Positions 1 to 9,025 of a DNA stretch of 64,000 nt are shown here, piece by piece. Within the stretch, counting starts at the first letter, position 1. The number at the start of each line of letters is the position of its first letter. A program made the translations under genes and the position numbers. The DNA lies in NCBI GenBank assembly GCA_022800755.1, contig JAAWQX010000003.1:88682-152681 (forward strand), read 5' to 3'. The notes beneath the pieces are model-generated. The model was not told the DNA's origin. It searched no databases and saw only the letters and a program-made list of their open reading frames with translations. The stretch is from Oscillospiraceae bacterium. Its GTDB lineage: Bacteria > Bacillota > Clostridia > Oscillospirales > Oscillospiraceae.

Positions 1-2778
1 GAAGCGGCCCGACGCCACCTGTTTGATGGCGGAATTTTTGTCCGTACCCAGGCGGGACCGGCGCTCGCCGCCCTCGCCGGAGTTGGATTTGCCGCCCAAG
101 CGGTTCATGGCTTCCGCCATGCACTCGTGGGCCTCCTGGGAAATGGAGCCGTAGGACATAGCCCCGGTCTTGAAGCGCTTGACGATCTCGGAGACCGGCT
201 CTACCTCGTCCAGGGGGATGGCAGTCTGACGCTCCGTGTCAAAGGCCAGCAGGCCCCGCAGGGTGTGGGGGATGTCCTCCCCGTCCACCAGGGCGGAGTA
301 TTCCTTGAAGGTCTCGTAACTGCCCTCCTGCACCGCTTTTTGAAGGGTGAGGATGGTTTTCGGGTTGTACATGTGGTCTTCCGCGCCTTTTCCCGTGCGC
401 AGCTTGTGGAAGCCCGTAGAATCGGTGGTGAGGTCGATGTTCAGGCCCATGGGGTCAAAGGCGTTGTCGTGCCGGGCGATGACCGCTTCCGCGATCTCGT
501 CCATGCCGATGCCGCCTACCCGGCTGGTGGTGTTGGTGAAGTATTTTTCGATGACCGTTTTGTTGATGCCGATGCACTCGAAAATCTGCGCGGACTGGTA
601 AGACTGGATGGCGGAAATGCCCATCTTGGACGCGATCTTCACCACGCCGTGCAAAACCGCGTTGTTATAGTCCGCCACGGCGGCGTGGGGGTCCTTATCC
701 AGCATGTTCAGATCGATCATCTCGCAGATGCATTCCTGGGCCAGATAGGGGTTGATGGCCCGGGCGCCGTAGCCCAGGAGCGTGGCGAAATGATGCACCG
801 CTCGGGGTTCGGCGCTCTCCAGGATCATGGACACCGCCGTGCGCTTTTTCGTGCGTACCAGGTATTGCTCCAGGCCTGCCACCGCCAGCAGGGACGGGAT
901 CGCCGTGTGGTTCTCGTCGATGCCCCGGTCGGACAGGATGATGATATTTGCGCCGTTGCGGTAGGCTTTGTCCACGGACACGAACAGCCGGTCCATGGCC
1001 CGCTCCAGGCTGGTGTTTTTATAGTACAGCAGGGATACTGTCTGGCTTTTCAGCCCCGGCATGTTCAGCGCCTTGATTTTTTGCAGCTCCTGGGTGGTCA
1101 GGATCGGGTTTTCGATCTGCAGCACCCGGCAGTTCTCCGCTTCGTCCTGCAGCAGATTGCCGTCAGACCCCACGTACACCGTGGTGTCCGTCACGATCTC
1201 CTCCCGGATCGAGTCGATGGGCGGGTTCGTCACCTGGGCGAACATCTGCTTGAAGTAATTGAACAGCGGCTGATGCTTTTCGCTCAGCACCGCCAGGGGG
1301 GTGTCCGCGCCCATGGCGTTGGTGGGTTCCGCCCCGGTCTTGGCCATGGGCAAAATGAGCTGGCGCACGTCCTCGTAGGTGTAGCCGAAGACCTTGTACA
1401 GCTTATCCCGCTGTTCCTGGGTGTGTTCCGGCACACGCTGGGGGGGCTGGGCCAGATCCGACAGGTGTACCAGTTCCCGGTCCAGCCATTCGCCGTATGG
1501 ATGGCTGCGGGCAAAGGCGGTCTTGATCTCGTCGTCCTCCAAAAGCCGCCCCTGAAGCGTGTCTACCAGAAGCATCCGGCCGGGACGCAGACGGGATTTC
1601 CGCACGATCTTTTCCGGCGGGATATCCAGTACGCCTACTTCCGACGCTAAAATCAGTGTGTCATCGTCGGTGAGGTAGTACCGGGCTGGGCGCAGACCGT
1701 TGCGGTCCAGCACCGCGCCCACCACATCGCCGTCGGAAAACAGCACCGCCGCCGGGCCGTCCCACGGCTCCATCATGGTGGCGTAGTAGTGGTACATATC
1801 CCGCTTCGCCCGGGACATGTCCTGGTTGCGCTGCCAGGGCTCGGGGATGGCCATCATCACCGCTTTGGGCAGGCTCATGCCGCTGTACATCAGGAATTCC
1901 AGGGTGTTGTCCAGCATGGCGGAGTCCGACCCGGCGGTGTTCACCACCGGCAGTACCTTTTCCATGTCCTCAGCCAGCAGGGGGGAGTACATCGTCTCCT
2001 CACGGGCCAGCATACGGTCGATGTTGCCCCGGATGGTGTTGATCTCGCCGTTGTGCAAAATGATGCGGTTGGGGTGGGCGCGCTCCCAGCTTGGGGTGGT
2101 GTTCGTGGAGAACCGGGAGTGCACCAGCGCCATGGCGGACTGGTAGCGCGCATCCTGCAGGTCCGGGTAGAACCGGCGCAGCTGGCCCACCAGGAACATG
2201 CCCTTGTACACGATAGTCCGGCTGGACAGGCTCGCCACATAGGTGTCCTGCACCGATTGCTCGAACTCCCGGCGCACGATGTACAGCTTCCGATCAAAGT
2301 CGATACCGGGGTTCACGTCCCCGGGCTTTTTGATAAAGCACTGGCAGATATAGGGCATACATGCCCGGGCGCGCTCGCCTAAGACCTCCGGGCAGGTGGG
2401 GACGTCCCGCCAGCCTAAAAACTCCAGGCCTTCTTTTTCCGTGATGATCTCAAACAGCTTTTTGCACCGGGACCGGCGCAGGGTGTTCTGGGGAAAGAAA
2501 AACATTCCCACTCCGTATTCCCGTTCGCCGCCCAGCGCGATGGATTGCGCCTTGCAGGCCTCCGAGAAAAAAGAGTGGGAGATCTGTAACATGATGCCGA
2601 CCCCATCGCCGGTTTCTCCGGAGGCGTCCTTGCCTGCCCGGTGCTCTAATTTTTCCACGATGCTCAGCGCATCGTCCACAGTTTTGTGGGTCTTTTCCCC
2701 TTTCAGGTTCACTACCGCGCCGATGCCGCAGGCATCGTGCTCAAAGCGGGGATCGTAGAGGGTCTGTTGGTGTTCCAT
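1..2778 (-). CDS. gltB: Glutamate synthase large subunit, 3' end cut off by the window edge
   Basis: This gene encodes the large subunit of glutamate synthase, which transfers the glutamine amide to 2-oxoglutarate in the cytoplasm. Reading the minus strand from the ATG at 2778 gives 926 open codons up to base 1, so about 600 residues are outside the window. The N-terminus has the short propeptide followed by CGIG, with Cys17 as the likely catalytic nucleophile of the class II glutaminase domain once the propeptide is removed. At the window edge the frame reads GTDKNSAIKQVASGRF, typical of the FMN/Fe-S synthase domain. The start lies 20 bases after the stop of the ANTAR regulator gene, so glnA, the regulator and gltB probably form one nitrogen-assimilation operon. 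Identification is firm; the domain limits were not measured. Confidence 0.93.
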   Translation of the reverse strand, partial: MEHQQTLYDPRFEHDACGIGAVVNLKGEKTHKTVDDALSIVEKLEHRAGKDASGETGDGVGIMLQISHSFFSEACKAQSIALGGEREYGVGMFFFPQNTLRRSRCKKLFEIITEKEGLEFLGWRDVPTCPEVLGERARACMPYICQCFIKKPGDVNPGIDFDRKLYIVRREFEQSVQDTYVASLSSRTIVYKGMFLVGQLRRFYPDLQDARYQSAMALVHSRFSTNTTPSWERAHPNRIILHNGEINTIRGNIDRMLAREETMYSPLLAEDMEKVLPVVNTAGSDSAMLDNTLEFLMYSGMSLPKAVMMAIPEPWQRNQDMSRAKRDMYHYYATMMEPWDGPAAVLFSDGDVVGAVLDRNGLRPARYYLTDDDTLILASEVGVLDIPPEKIVRKSRLRPGRMLLVDTLQGRLLEDDEIKTAFARSHPYGEWLDRELVHLSDLAQPPQRVPEHTQEQRDKLYKVFGYTYEDVRQLILPMAKTGAEPTNAMGADTPLAVLSEKHQPLFNYFKQMFAQVTNPPIDSIREEIVTDTTVYVGSDGNLLQDEAENCRVLQIENPILTTQELQKIKALNMPGLKSQTVSLLYYKNTSLERAMDRLFVSVDKAYRNGANIIILSDRGIDENHTAIPSLLAVAGLEQYLVRTKKRTAVSMILESAEPRAVHHFATLLGYGARAINPYLAQECICEMIDLNMLDKDPHAAVADYNNAVLHGVVKIASKMGISAIQSYQSAQIFECIGINKTVIEKYFTNTTSRVGGIGMDEIAEAVIARHDNAFDPMGLNIDLTTDSTGFHKLRTGKGAEDHMYNPKTILTLQKAVQEGSYETFKEYSALVDGEDIPHTLRGLLAFDTERQTAIPLDEVEPVSEIVKRFKTGAMSYGSISQEAHECMAEAMNRLGGKSNSGEGGERRSRLGTDKNSAIKQVASGRF

Positions 2779-2797
2779 TCGGCACCCCTTTTCTGTT

Positions 2798-3334
2798 TTA
2801 TTCGTAAGTTTCTATCACAAGACGGGCCACTTCCGTCAGTTTCAGCGACCGCTCCATACTCTGACGCTGTAAATAGCGGTGGGCCTCTTCCTCAGTGCAA
2901 TGGGTATGTTCCATGAAAAGCGCTTTCGCTTCGTTGATGAGCAGCTTTTCGTCCTCGGACCGCATTCCGGCGGAAGCCCGCCGGCCCCGGCCGGACAACT
3001 GCACCAGCATCCGCACCGCGCCTACCAGCTCCGCCGGGCGGAACGGCGCCGGGATGCGGAAGATGGAATCGTCCTCCACCAGGTCAAGCAGCGTGCCCCG
3101 GGCGATCATCAGCACCGCCGCGCCGCTGCCGGATAGCTGGTGGGACATGCGTTCCGCGGTCATGTCCGGGAATTTGTAGCCGCAGATCACCACCGCGCCA
3201 TCCAGATGCTTTGCGGTGCGGATGGCTTCCTGTCCGCTGCGGCAGGCACAGCGGACGGGAAGCCCGTTTTTCTCCAGCAGGGAAGCGATAGCTTCCCGGT
3301 CTTTTTCTCTCTCAAACACAACGATGATGGACAC
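2798..3334 (-). CDS. nitR: ANTAR-domain RNA-binding antiterminator with degenerate receiver (NitR-like)
   Basis: A 178-residue protein with an N-terminal receiver-like fold and a C-terminal ANTAR domain (roughly residues 118-175, including EAKALFMEHTHCTEEEAHRY). ANTAR proteins bind short RNA hairpins and prevent formation of an overlapping terminator. The receiver looks degenerate: the acidic pair near residue 10 and the phospho-acceptor Asp after the VVIC strand are not present, so control by a histidine kinase is doubtful. The start is GTG at 3334, with GAGGTGG a suitable distance upstream. It lies between glnA and gltB, the arrangement I know from clostridial glnA-nitR-glt clusters, so nitrogen-responsive control of this operon is the natural inference. 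The symbol is by analogy. Confidence 0.82.
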   Translation of the reverse strand: MSIIVVFEREKDREAIASLLEKNGLPVRCACRSGQEAIRTAKHLDGAVVICGYKFPDMTAERMSHQLSGSGAAVLMIARGTLLDLVEDDSIFRIPAPFRPAELVGAVRMLVQLSGRGRRASAGMRSEDEKLLINEAKALFMEHTHCTEEEAHRYLQRQSMERSLKLTEVARLVIETYE

Positions 3335-3346
3335 AGGAAGCCACCT

Positions 3347-3482
3347 CGCTTCGCAGAATTTTGCATCCGCAGATACAAAATAAATTTCAATTCATTTTTT
3401 CGGCGGCTCCGCCGTCGAAAAAATACTTCTCACGCAACGGAGTGCAATCCCCTAAAATCAAGGCGCGTTGCGCCTTGATTTT
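3347..3482 (-). repeat. Intercistronic structured element, copy A (long form)
   Basis: This fills the gap between glnA and the ANTAR gene. Read on the minus strand it begins with a perfect 13-bp hairpin spanning the glnA stop codon (3454-3482, loop of 3), passes a GC-rich hairpin, then has GAATTGAAATTTA, a 9-bp stem-loop with loop TGCG, and AATTCTGCGAAG just before the GTG start of the next gene. Both ends match copy B at 34776-34966, and the last part matches copies at 20277 and 27936. Confidence 0.75.
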
Positions 3483-4815
3483 AATAGTTTACCATGTACC
3501 GGTCGATCTCCCACTGGCTCACGCTGATGCGGAACGCGTCCCATTCGGCGCGCTTGCCGGCGATGTACTGGGTGTAGGCGTGCTCGCCCAGAACGCTCAG
3601 GGTCAGGGGGTCGGATTCCATGTTCTCTACCGCTTCGATCAGGCTGCCGGGGAGAGACGCGATGCCGTTTTTCTCCCGGGTCTTCTGATCCATGGCGAAG
3701 ATGTCCTCTGTAATTTCACCGGGAACTTTCATCTTCTTCTCGATGCCGTCCAGACCGGCGGCCAGGCACAACGCCAGCGCCAGATACGGGTTGCAGGACG
3801 GGTCGGGGTTGCGCAGTTCCACGCGGGTGGACTGGCCACGGGCCGCGGGGATGCGGATCAACGCAGAACGGTTCGACGCGCTCCAGGCCAGATAGCACGG
3901 CGCTTCGTAGCCCGGCACCAGGCGCTTATAGGAATTCACCAGCGGATTCGTCACAGCGGTGATGTTCTGCACGTGGGCCAGCAGGCCGGCGATGAACTGG
4001 TAGGCCGTTTTGGACAGCTTTTTCTCGCCTTTTTCGTCGTAAAATACGTTCTTGCCCTTCTTGAACAGAGACATATTCACGTGCATACCGCTGCCGTTGA
4101 TGCCGAAAATGGGTTTGGGCATGAACGTGGCGTGCAGGCCGTTTTTCTGGGCGAAGACCTTGACCGCCATCTTGAAAGTCATGATATTGTCCGCGGCGGT
4201 GAGGGCGTCGGCGTACTTGAAGTCGATCTCGTGCTGGCCCTCGGCCACCTCGTGGTGGGACGCCTCAATCTCAAAGCCCATCTGCTCCAGGGCCAGGCAA
4301 ATCTCCCGGCGGACGTTGGAGCCGTGGTCCAGGGGGGCCAGGTCGAAGTAACCGGCCTCGTCGGCGGTCTTGGTGGTGGGGTGGCCGGCCTCGTCGGTCT
4401 CGAACAGGAAGAACTCGCACTCCGGGCCGACATTGAACGCGTCAAAGCCCATATCCTCTGCCTTTTTCAGCGCACGCTTTAAAATGCCCCGGGGGTCGCC
4501 CACGAAAGGCGTGCCGTCGGGATTGTACACGTCGCAGATGAAGCGGGCTACCTTGCCGTGCTGGGGACGCCAGGGCAAAATCACAAAGGTGTCCAGGTCC
4601 GGGTGCAGGTACTGGTCGGATTCGTGGATGCGGGTAAAGCCCTCAATGGACGAACCGTCAATGGTGATCTGGTTGTTCAGAGCCTTTTCCAGCTGGGAGC
4701 TGGTGATGGCCACGTTCTTCATCATGCCGAAAATGTCCGTGAACTGCATACGGATGAACTCTACATCCTCGTCCTTCACGATGCGGACAATATCTTCCTT
4801 CGTGTACTTTGCCAT
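3481..4815 (-). CDS. glnA: Glutamine synthetase, type I
   Basis: Cytoplasmic glutamine synthetase condenses glutamate and ammonium with ATP to give glutamine. At 444 residues it has the length of the GSI-alpha form of Gram-positive bacteria. Recognisable family segments are the N-terminal [13 protein letters not shown], the Mg/Mn-binding [12 protein letters not shown], the [13 protein letters not shown] segment, GSGMHVNMS and [13 protein letters not shown]. The ATG at 4815 follows an AAGGAG. The gene has a consensus promoter (4915-4943) and a leader with an intrinsic terminator overlapping an ANTAR-like hairpin, so control is probably by both transcription initiation and antitermination. It heads the glnA-ANTAR-gltB cluster, and its product feeds glutamine to GltB. 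Confidence 0.97.
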   Translation of the reverse strand: MAKYTKEDIVRIVKDEDVEFIRMQFTDIFGMMKNVAITSSQLEKALNNQITIDGSSIEGFTRIHESDQYLHPDLDTFVILPWRPQHGKVARFICDVYNPDGTPFVGDPRGILKRALKKAEDMGFDAFNVGPECEFFLFETDEAGHPTTKTADEAGYFDLAPLDHGSNVRREICLALEQMGFEIEASHHEVAEGQHEIDFKYADALTAADNIMTFKMAVKVFAQKNGLHATFMPKPIFGINGSGMHVNMSLFKKGKNVFYDEKGEKKLSKTAYQFIAGLLAHVQNITAVTNPLVNSYKRLVPGYEAPCYLAWSASNRSALIRIPAARGQSTRVELRNPDPSCNPYLALALCLAAGLDGIEKKMKVPGEITEDIFAMDQKTREKNGIASLPGSLIEAVENMESDPLTLSVLGEHAYTQYIAGKRAEWDAFRISVSQWEIDRYMVNY

Positions 4816-4859
4816 GTTTCATCTTCTCCTTATATATACGGTCTTTTGGGGTCTGATAC

Positions 4860-4904
4860 AAAAAAGAGAGAGAAAGGCCCCTCGCCGGGGACGCCTTTGC
4901 CCTC
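4860..4904 (-). promoter_or_regulatory. glnA leader: terminator overlapping an ANTAR-type hexaloop hairpin
   Basis: On the minus strand a stem AAAGG/CCTTT with an inner CCCC/GGGG stem (4873-4898) is followed by a pyrimidine tract ending in TTTTTT, which fits an intrinsic terminator. Its 5' arm overlaps an alternative hairpin at 4889-4902, GGGC-AAAGGC-GTCC, whose six-base loop has A at position 1 and G at position 4, the pattern known for ANTAR targets. The two folds exclude each other. Only one such hairpin fits downstream of the predicted transcription start, whereas classic ANTAR targets have two. Confidence 0.6.
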
Positions 4905-4914
4905 TGATGTACGC

Positions 4915-4943
4915 ATTATACGAAATCTTGTTGGTTTTGTCAA
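4915..4943 (-). promoter_or_regulatory. Sigma-A promoter of glnA
   Basis: Perfect consensus on the minus strand: TTGACA (4938-4943), a 17-base spacer and TATAAT (4915-4920). Transcription would start near 4908, immediately ahead of the leader hairpins. Confidence 0.88.
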
Positions 4944-5107
4944 TGGATAGATTTTGGAATTTTGCAAGTTTGCTTCAACTTTGTTGCATTTTACAAAAGG
5001 TGCAGAAATTGGGACCGCCGGACTGTATAACGTCACCATTCTGACAAAACGACCGTTTTGACGGACGGGGTGCGCTCGTCCTGCAAGGGCGGATTTGAAA
5101 TCCGCCC

Positions 5108-5671
5108 TTAGGTCTCCCTGGACCACATATAACAATATGCCTGCGCCCAGGAACCGAAATGCTCCGTTTTAATGAGCCGCCGGACTTCCTCTTTGGAGTA
5201 CCAGGCCGCGTCGATCTCCTCGCCGCCTTCGTCCCGGTGACTGAACTGCCCCGTGGCCGTACCGATGACGCAGGAGGTCGTCTCGTTGGAGATGCCAACG
5301 GCGCTGAACGCGCCCTTGAGCACGTCCCGGACCTCTACCATGTCCAGCCCCGTTTCCTCTTTCAGTTCCCGCACGGCGCATTCCGCCGCGGTCTCGCCGG
5401 GGTCGATCAGCCCCGCCGGGAAGCCGAAGATCGTCTTGCCCAGTTCCAGCCGGAACTCCCGCACCAGCACCACATGCTCGTCGGCGGGGTCGTTCACGAT
5501 CATCACCACCGCGTCGGTGGAGTGGTCGTACAGCTTTTCCCGGGTGTCGATCTCCTTGTCCCGGGAGACCATTTCATAGACCTTCTCATGGCCGTCGGCG
5601 TCCCGGTAGGTCACCAGGTAATAATCGAGGTATTCCCCGTCATAGACCTTTTCGATCTTCTGGTATTCCAT
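5108..5671 (-). CDS. NUDIX hydrolase, ADP-ribose pyrophosphatase-like
   Basis: A 187-residue cytoplasmic NUDIX hydrolase. The NUDIX box is complete: GLIDPGETAAEC followed by AVRELKEETGL supplies the G, E, REL and EE residues that bind the metal and the diphosphate. The surrounding sequence (FRLELGKTIFGFPAGLID) is like ADP-ribose pyrophosphatases, so hydrolysis of ADP-ribose or a related nucleoside diphosphate compound is likely, but the substrate cannot be fixed from sequence. Its start codon overlaps the folD stop by one base (TGATG), so it is the last gene of the fhs-fchA-folD transcript. An inverted repeat (about 5088-5113) spans its stop but lacks a T tract. Confidence 0.87.
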   Translation of the reverse strand: MEYQKIEKVYDGEYLDYYLVTYRDADGHEKVYEMVSRDKEIDTREKLYDHSTDAVVMIVNDPADEHVVLVREFRLELGKTIFGFPAGLIDPGETAAECAVRELKEETGLDMVEVRDVLKGAFSAVGISNETTSCVIGTATGQFSHRDEGGEEIDAAWYSKEEVRRLIKTEHFGSWAQAYCYMWSRET

Positions 5672-6534
5672 CAGCCCCGCTCCGCCGCTTTCTTCGCCGC
5701 TTCCACCACGTGGCTGACCAGCACCGCCGTGGTCACCGCGCCCAGTCCACCGGGGACGGGGGTGATGGCGGACACCTTTGTGCTCACCGCAGCGAAATCC
5801 ACGTCACCGCAGAGCTTGCCGCTGCCGGGGTCCGTGTTGATGCCCACGTCGATGACCGTTTGATGGGGCGCGAAATACTCCGGGCCGTAGGCCTTGGCCC
5901 GACCGGTGGCGGTGACGACAATGTCCGCCCGCTTGGTCACGTCCATGAGCTTAGGCGTGCGGCTGTGGCACAGGGTCACGGTAGCATTTTTCTCCAGCAG
6001 AAGCATGGATACCGGGCGGCCGATCACCAAGCTGCGACCCACTACCGCCACACTCCGACCCTGCAGGTCGATGCCGTAATAGTCCAACATTTCAATCACC
6101 GCCTGGGCCGTGCAGGGTGCAAATCCGATGCCGCTGCCGGTGAATACCCCGCCCAGGCTCATATCCGTGATGCCATCCACATCTTTGGCGGGGTGAATAG
6201 CGTGACGGATGGTCTCGCCGTCGATCTGCTCCGGCATGGGGCGGAACAGCATGATCCCATGGACGATAGGGCTTTCGTTCAGAGTATGGATGGTCTCCAG
6301 CACCTGCTCCGTAGACGCGCTTTGGGCCAGACCCGCAGTCACAGCGGACACACCGCCCTTGCTCATGTTCTTTTTGATGCTGTTTTCATAGGAGATATCC
6401 GCCGGGTTCTCTCCCACCCGCACCAGCGCCACCACGGGGTTGACCCCTTGGGCCTGCAAGCCCGCGCTGGTCCGGGCCGCTTTTTCGTACAGCGCCTGGG
6501 CTACGGGAGCGCCCTCTAATAGTATCGTGCTCAC
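5671..6534 (-). CDS. folD: Bifunctional methylene-THF dehydrogenase / methenyl-THF cyclohydrolase
   Basis: FolD oxidises 5,10-methylene-THF to methenyl-THF with NAD(P) and can hydrolyse the product to 10-formyl-THF. The 287-residue length is normal. Visible family signatures are the substrate-binding SYENSIKKN segment with its catalytic Lys, the Rossmann motif VVGRSLVIGRPVSMLL and the C-terminal PVPGGLGAVT. It overlaps the upstream fchA by 4 bases and the downstream NUDIX gene by 1 base, so translation is probably coupled. Because fchA also encodes a cyclohydrolase, the dehydrogenase activity may be the more important one here; that is inference. Confidence 0.95.
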   Translation of the reverse strand: MSTILLEGAPVAQALYEKAARTSAGLQAQGVNPVVALVRVGENPADISYENSIKKNMSKGGVSAVTAGLAQSASTEQVLETIHTLNESPIVHGIMLFRPMPEQIDGETIRHAIHPAKDVDGITDMSLGGVFTGSGIGFAPCTAQAVIEMLDYYGIDLQGRSVAVVGRSLVIGRPVSMLLLEKNATVTLCHSRTPKLMDVTKRADIVVTATGRAKAYGPEYFAPHQTVIDVGINTDPGSGKLCGDVDFAAVSTKVSAITPVPGGLGAVTTAVLVSHVVEAAKKAAERG

Positions 6535-7163
6535 TGCTTTTTCTCCTTTTTCAGCTGCTGATACACCGATTCATAGGTGTTTTCCGCCAGCTTCCGGTAT
6601 TTGTTCATCAGCTTGTCCACCTCGGCGTTCATGCGGCGGGCATAGTCCCGGTCCTTCATGAGACGGGTGTTCACCACCACATTCACCGCCGCGCCGTACA
6701 TGGCCGCCCAGCAAAGCACCGCGCCGGTAGCCGCGTCGGACACCGCCAGGGCGCTGCCCTTTTTCGCGTAGGTACTGTGCAGCTCGATCATCCGGCAGGA
6801 GAGGCGCAGCACCTCCATCGGCGCCGCCGCCGCGTCCCGCAGGCATTGTTCCATCACCGCGTCGTAATTGGGGTCGTCCTTGTCCATTTTGTAGGCCGCC
6901 GCCAAGGGCGCGAAGCCGTCCGCGTCCTTTTGGATAAGGGCGGTCAACGCCTTTTGCAGCTGAGCGGTCTCGTTCATCAGGCAGTACATGTCCGCTTCCA
7001 CGGACTTATACTTCTCCTTGCCTACGGTGAGATTTCCTACCATGCCGCCCAAAGCCGCGCCCAGCGCCGCTGTCAGCGCCGAGGCGCCGCCGCCGCCGGG
7101 AGTAGCCTCCTTTGACGCGAGTGCGGTAAGAAACGCCGAAATCGGGTATTCTGAAAACTCCAT
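6531..7163 (-). CDS. fchA: Methenyltetrahydrofolate cyclohydrolase / cyclodeaminase family
   Basis: A 210-residue protein of the formiminotransferase-cyclodeaminase family. The N-terminal TPGGGGASALTAALGAALG segment is diagnostic. Stand-alone proteins of this size next to fhs and folD usually act as FchA, interconverting methenyl- and 10-formyl-THF. I place the start at 7163 rather than an upstream in-frame codon because AAAGGAG sits 5 bases before this ATG. It begins 10 bases after the fhs stop and overlaps folD by 4 bases. A formimino-THF cyclodeaminase role is possible but no histidine-degradation genes are nearby. Confidence 0.88.
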   Translation of the reverse strand: MEFSEYPISAFLTALASKEATPGGGGASALTAALGAALGGMVGNLTVGKEKYKSVEADMYCLMNETAQLQKALTALIQKDADGFAPLAAAYKMDKDDPNYDAVMEQCLRDAAAAPMEVLRLSCRMIELHSTYAKKGSALAVSDAATGAVLCWAAMYGAAVNVVVNTRLMKDRDYARRMNAEVDKLMNKYRKLAENTYESVYQQLKKEKKQ

Positions 7164-7173
7164 ATTGCTCCTT

Positions 7174-8850
7174 TTAGAATAGTCCTGTGATCTTCCCGTT
7201 CTCATCCACGTCGATCTTCTCTGCCGCCGGAACTTTCGGCAAGCCGGGCATCGTCATGATGTCCCCGGTCAGCGCCACAATAAAGCCCGCGCCGGCACAG
7301 ACTTTCAGATTCCGCACCGTGACGTCAAAGCCCTCCGGCGCGCCCAGCAGAGCCGGGTCGTCGGAAAAGCTGTATTGGGTCTTTGCCATGCACACCGGCA
7401 GGTCGCCAAAGCCCAGGTCCACCAACTGCTGGTACTGCTTCTGGGCCGCGGGCGTCAGCACCGCCCGGGCGCCGTGGTACACGCGGTTCACGATGGCGTT
7501 GAGCTTGTACTGGATGGACGTGCCGTCCTCGTAAGCGTAGGTGAACGCATCCAGCTTCGGCTGCTCGCACAAGCGCACGACTTCCTCCGCCAGGGCCTTG
7601 CCGCCTTCGCCGCCTTTCGCCCACACCTCGCTCAAAGCCACGTTCACGTCCAACTCCCGGCACTTGGCCGCGACCAGGTCTAACTCCGCCGCGGTATCCG
7701 TGGGGAACGCGTTGATGGCCACCACACAGGGCAGATGGTAGGTATTCTTGATGTTATCCACATGGCGCAGCAGGTTCGGCAAGCCCCGCTCCAGCGCCGC
7801 CAGATCCTCGTTGTTCAAATCGGCTTTCGCCACGCCTCCGTGGTGCTTCAGTGCCCGCACCGTGGCCACGATCACCACTGCGTCGGGTACCAGACCCGCC
7901 ATGCGGCATTTGATATCCAGGAATTTCTCCGCGCCCAGATCGGCGCCGAAGCCCGCTTCCGTCACGCAGTAATCGCCCAGCTTCAGCGCCATGCGCGTGG
8001 CGGTGACGGAATTACAGCCGTGAGCGATGTTGGCAAACGGCCCGCCGTGGATCAGGGCCGGCGTATGCTCCAGAGTCTGCACCAAATTGGGCTTGAGCGC
8101 ATCTTTGAGCAGAGCCGCCATCGCGCCCTCCGCCTTAAGGTCGTGAGCGGTGACAGGCTTGCCGTCGTAGGTATAGGCCACGATGATGCGCCCCAGCCGG
8201 GCTTTCAGGTCAAGCATATCCTTTGCCAGGCACAGCACCGCCATCACCTCGCTGGCAACGGTGATGTCAAATCCGTCCTCCCGGGGCACCCCCTGCATTT
8301 TGCCGCCCAGCCCGTCAATCACGTGGCGCAGTTGGCGGTCGTTCATATCCACGCAGCGCTTCCATGTGATCTGTTTGACGTCGATCCCCAAGGCGTTGCC
8401 CTGCTGGATGTGGTTGTCCAGCATCGCGGCCAACAGATTGTTCGCCGCGCCGATGGCGTGGAAATCCCCAGTAAAGTGAAGGTTAATATCCTCCATGGGC
8501 ACCACCTGGGCGTAGCCGCCGCCGGCCGCGCCGCCCTTCACGCCGAACACCGGTCCCAGAGACGGTTCCCGCAGCGCCAGCACCGCGTTTTTGCCCACCT
8601 TGCGCAGTCCGTCCGCCAGACCCACGCTGGTGGTGGTTTTCCCTTCCCCGGCGGGGGTGGGATTGATCGCCGTGACCAGCACCAGCTTGCCGTCCGGCTT
8701 GTCCGCCATATCCTTCATCAACCGCAGGTCCAGCTTGGCCTTATACCGGCCATACTGCTCCAAATAGCCCTCGTCGATCCCCGCGTTCCGGGCGATGTCG
8801 GTAATGGGCAGCATCTGTGCCTCCTGCGCGATCTCAATATCCGTTTTCAT
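7174..8850 (-). CDS. fhs: Formate-tetrahydrofolate ligase
   Basis: Fhs (10-formyl-THF synthetase) joins formate to THF with ATP, the entry step of the folate one-carbon branch. The 558-residue protein has the P-loop [19 protein letters not shown] and the long conserved [20 protein letters not shown] region. The open frame extends upstream, but the ATG at 8850 with AAAGGGG before it gives the normal N-terminus (MKTDIEIAQ). It leads the fhs-fchA-folD-nudix operon. Together these enzymes could run toward methylene-THF for biosynthesis or toward formate; no acetyl-CoA synthase genes are in the window, so a complete Wood-Ljungdahl pathway cannot be claimed. Confidence 0.96.
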   Translation of the reverse strand: MKTDIEIAQEAQMLPITDIARNAGIDEGYLEQYGRYKAKLDLRLMKDMADKPDGKLVLVTAINPTPAGEGKTTTSVGLADGLRKVGKNAVLALREPSLGPVFGVKGGAAGGGYAQVVPMEDINLHFTGDFHAIGAANNLLAAMLDNHIQQGNALGIDVKQITWKRCVDMNDRQLRHVIDGLGGKMQGVPREDGFDITVASEVMAVLCLAKDMLDLKARLGRIIVAYTYDGKPVTAHDLKAEGAMAALLKDALKPNLVQTLEHTPALIHGGPFANIAHGCNSVTATRMALKLGDYCVTEAGFGADLGAEKFLDIKCRMAGLVPDAVVIVATVRALKHHGGVAKADLNNEDLAALERGLPNLLRHVDNIKNTYHLPCVVAINAFPTDTAAELDLVAAKCRELDVNVALSEVWAKGGEGGKALAEEVVRLCEQPKLDAFTYAYEDGTSIQYKLNAIVNRVYHGARAVLTPAAQKQYQQLVDLGFGDLPVCMAKTQYSFSDDPALLGAPEGFDVTVRNLKVCAGAGFIVALTGDIMTMPGLPKVPAAEKIDVDENGKITGLF

Positions 8851-8988
8851 ACGCAAACCCCTTTCAGTTTCGTGTAAAAGTTGTGCGTTTATTATTGTAT
8901 CATAGCCCGGCACAAATTGGAACCGCTGACGGAAATTTAACGCGCCTAAGTTTCTTGCTTTTTTGGTGGGTCTATCGTACAATATAGT

Positions 8989-9023
8989 CAAAAAAGAACT
9001 TCCCCGGAGGGAAGTTCTTTTTT
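8989..9023 (-). terminator. Intrinsic terminator of the glycerophosphodiesterase gene
   Basis: A 14-bp perfect stem (8991-9004 with 9009-9022), loop of 4, T-rich on the minus strand. Confidence 0.85.
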
Positions 9024-9025
9024 GC

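Noticed and set aside
127..1650. A 507-codon plus-strand frame opposite gltB
   Set aside because: Antisense shadow; the minus strand encodes a convincing glutamate synthase through the same bases.
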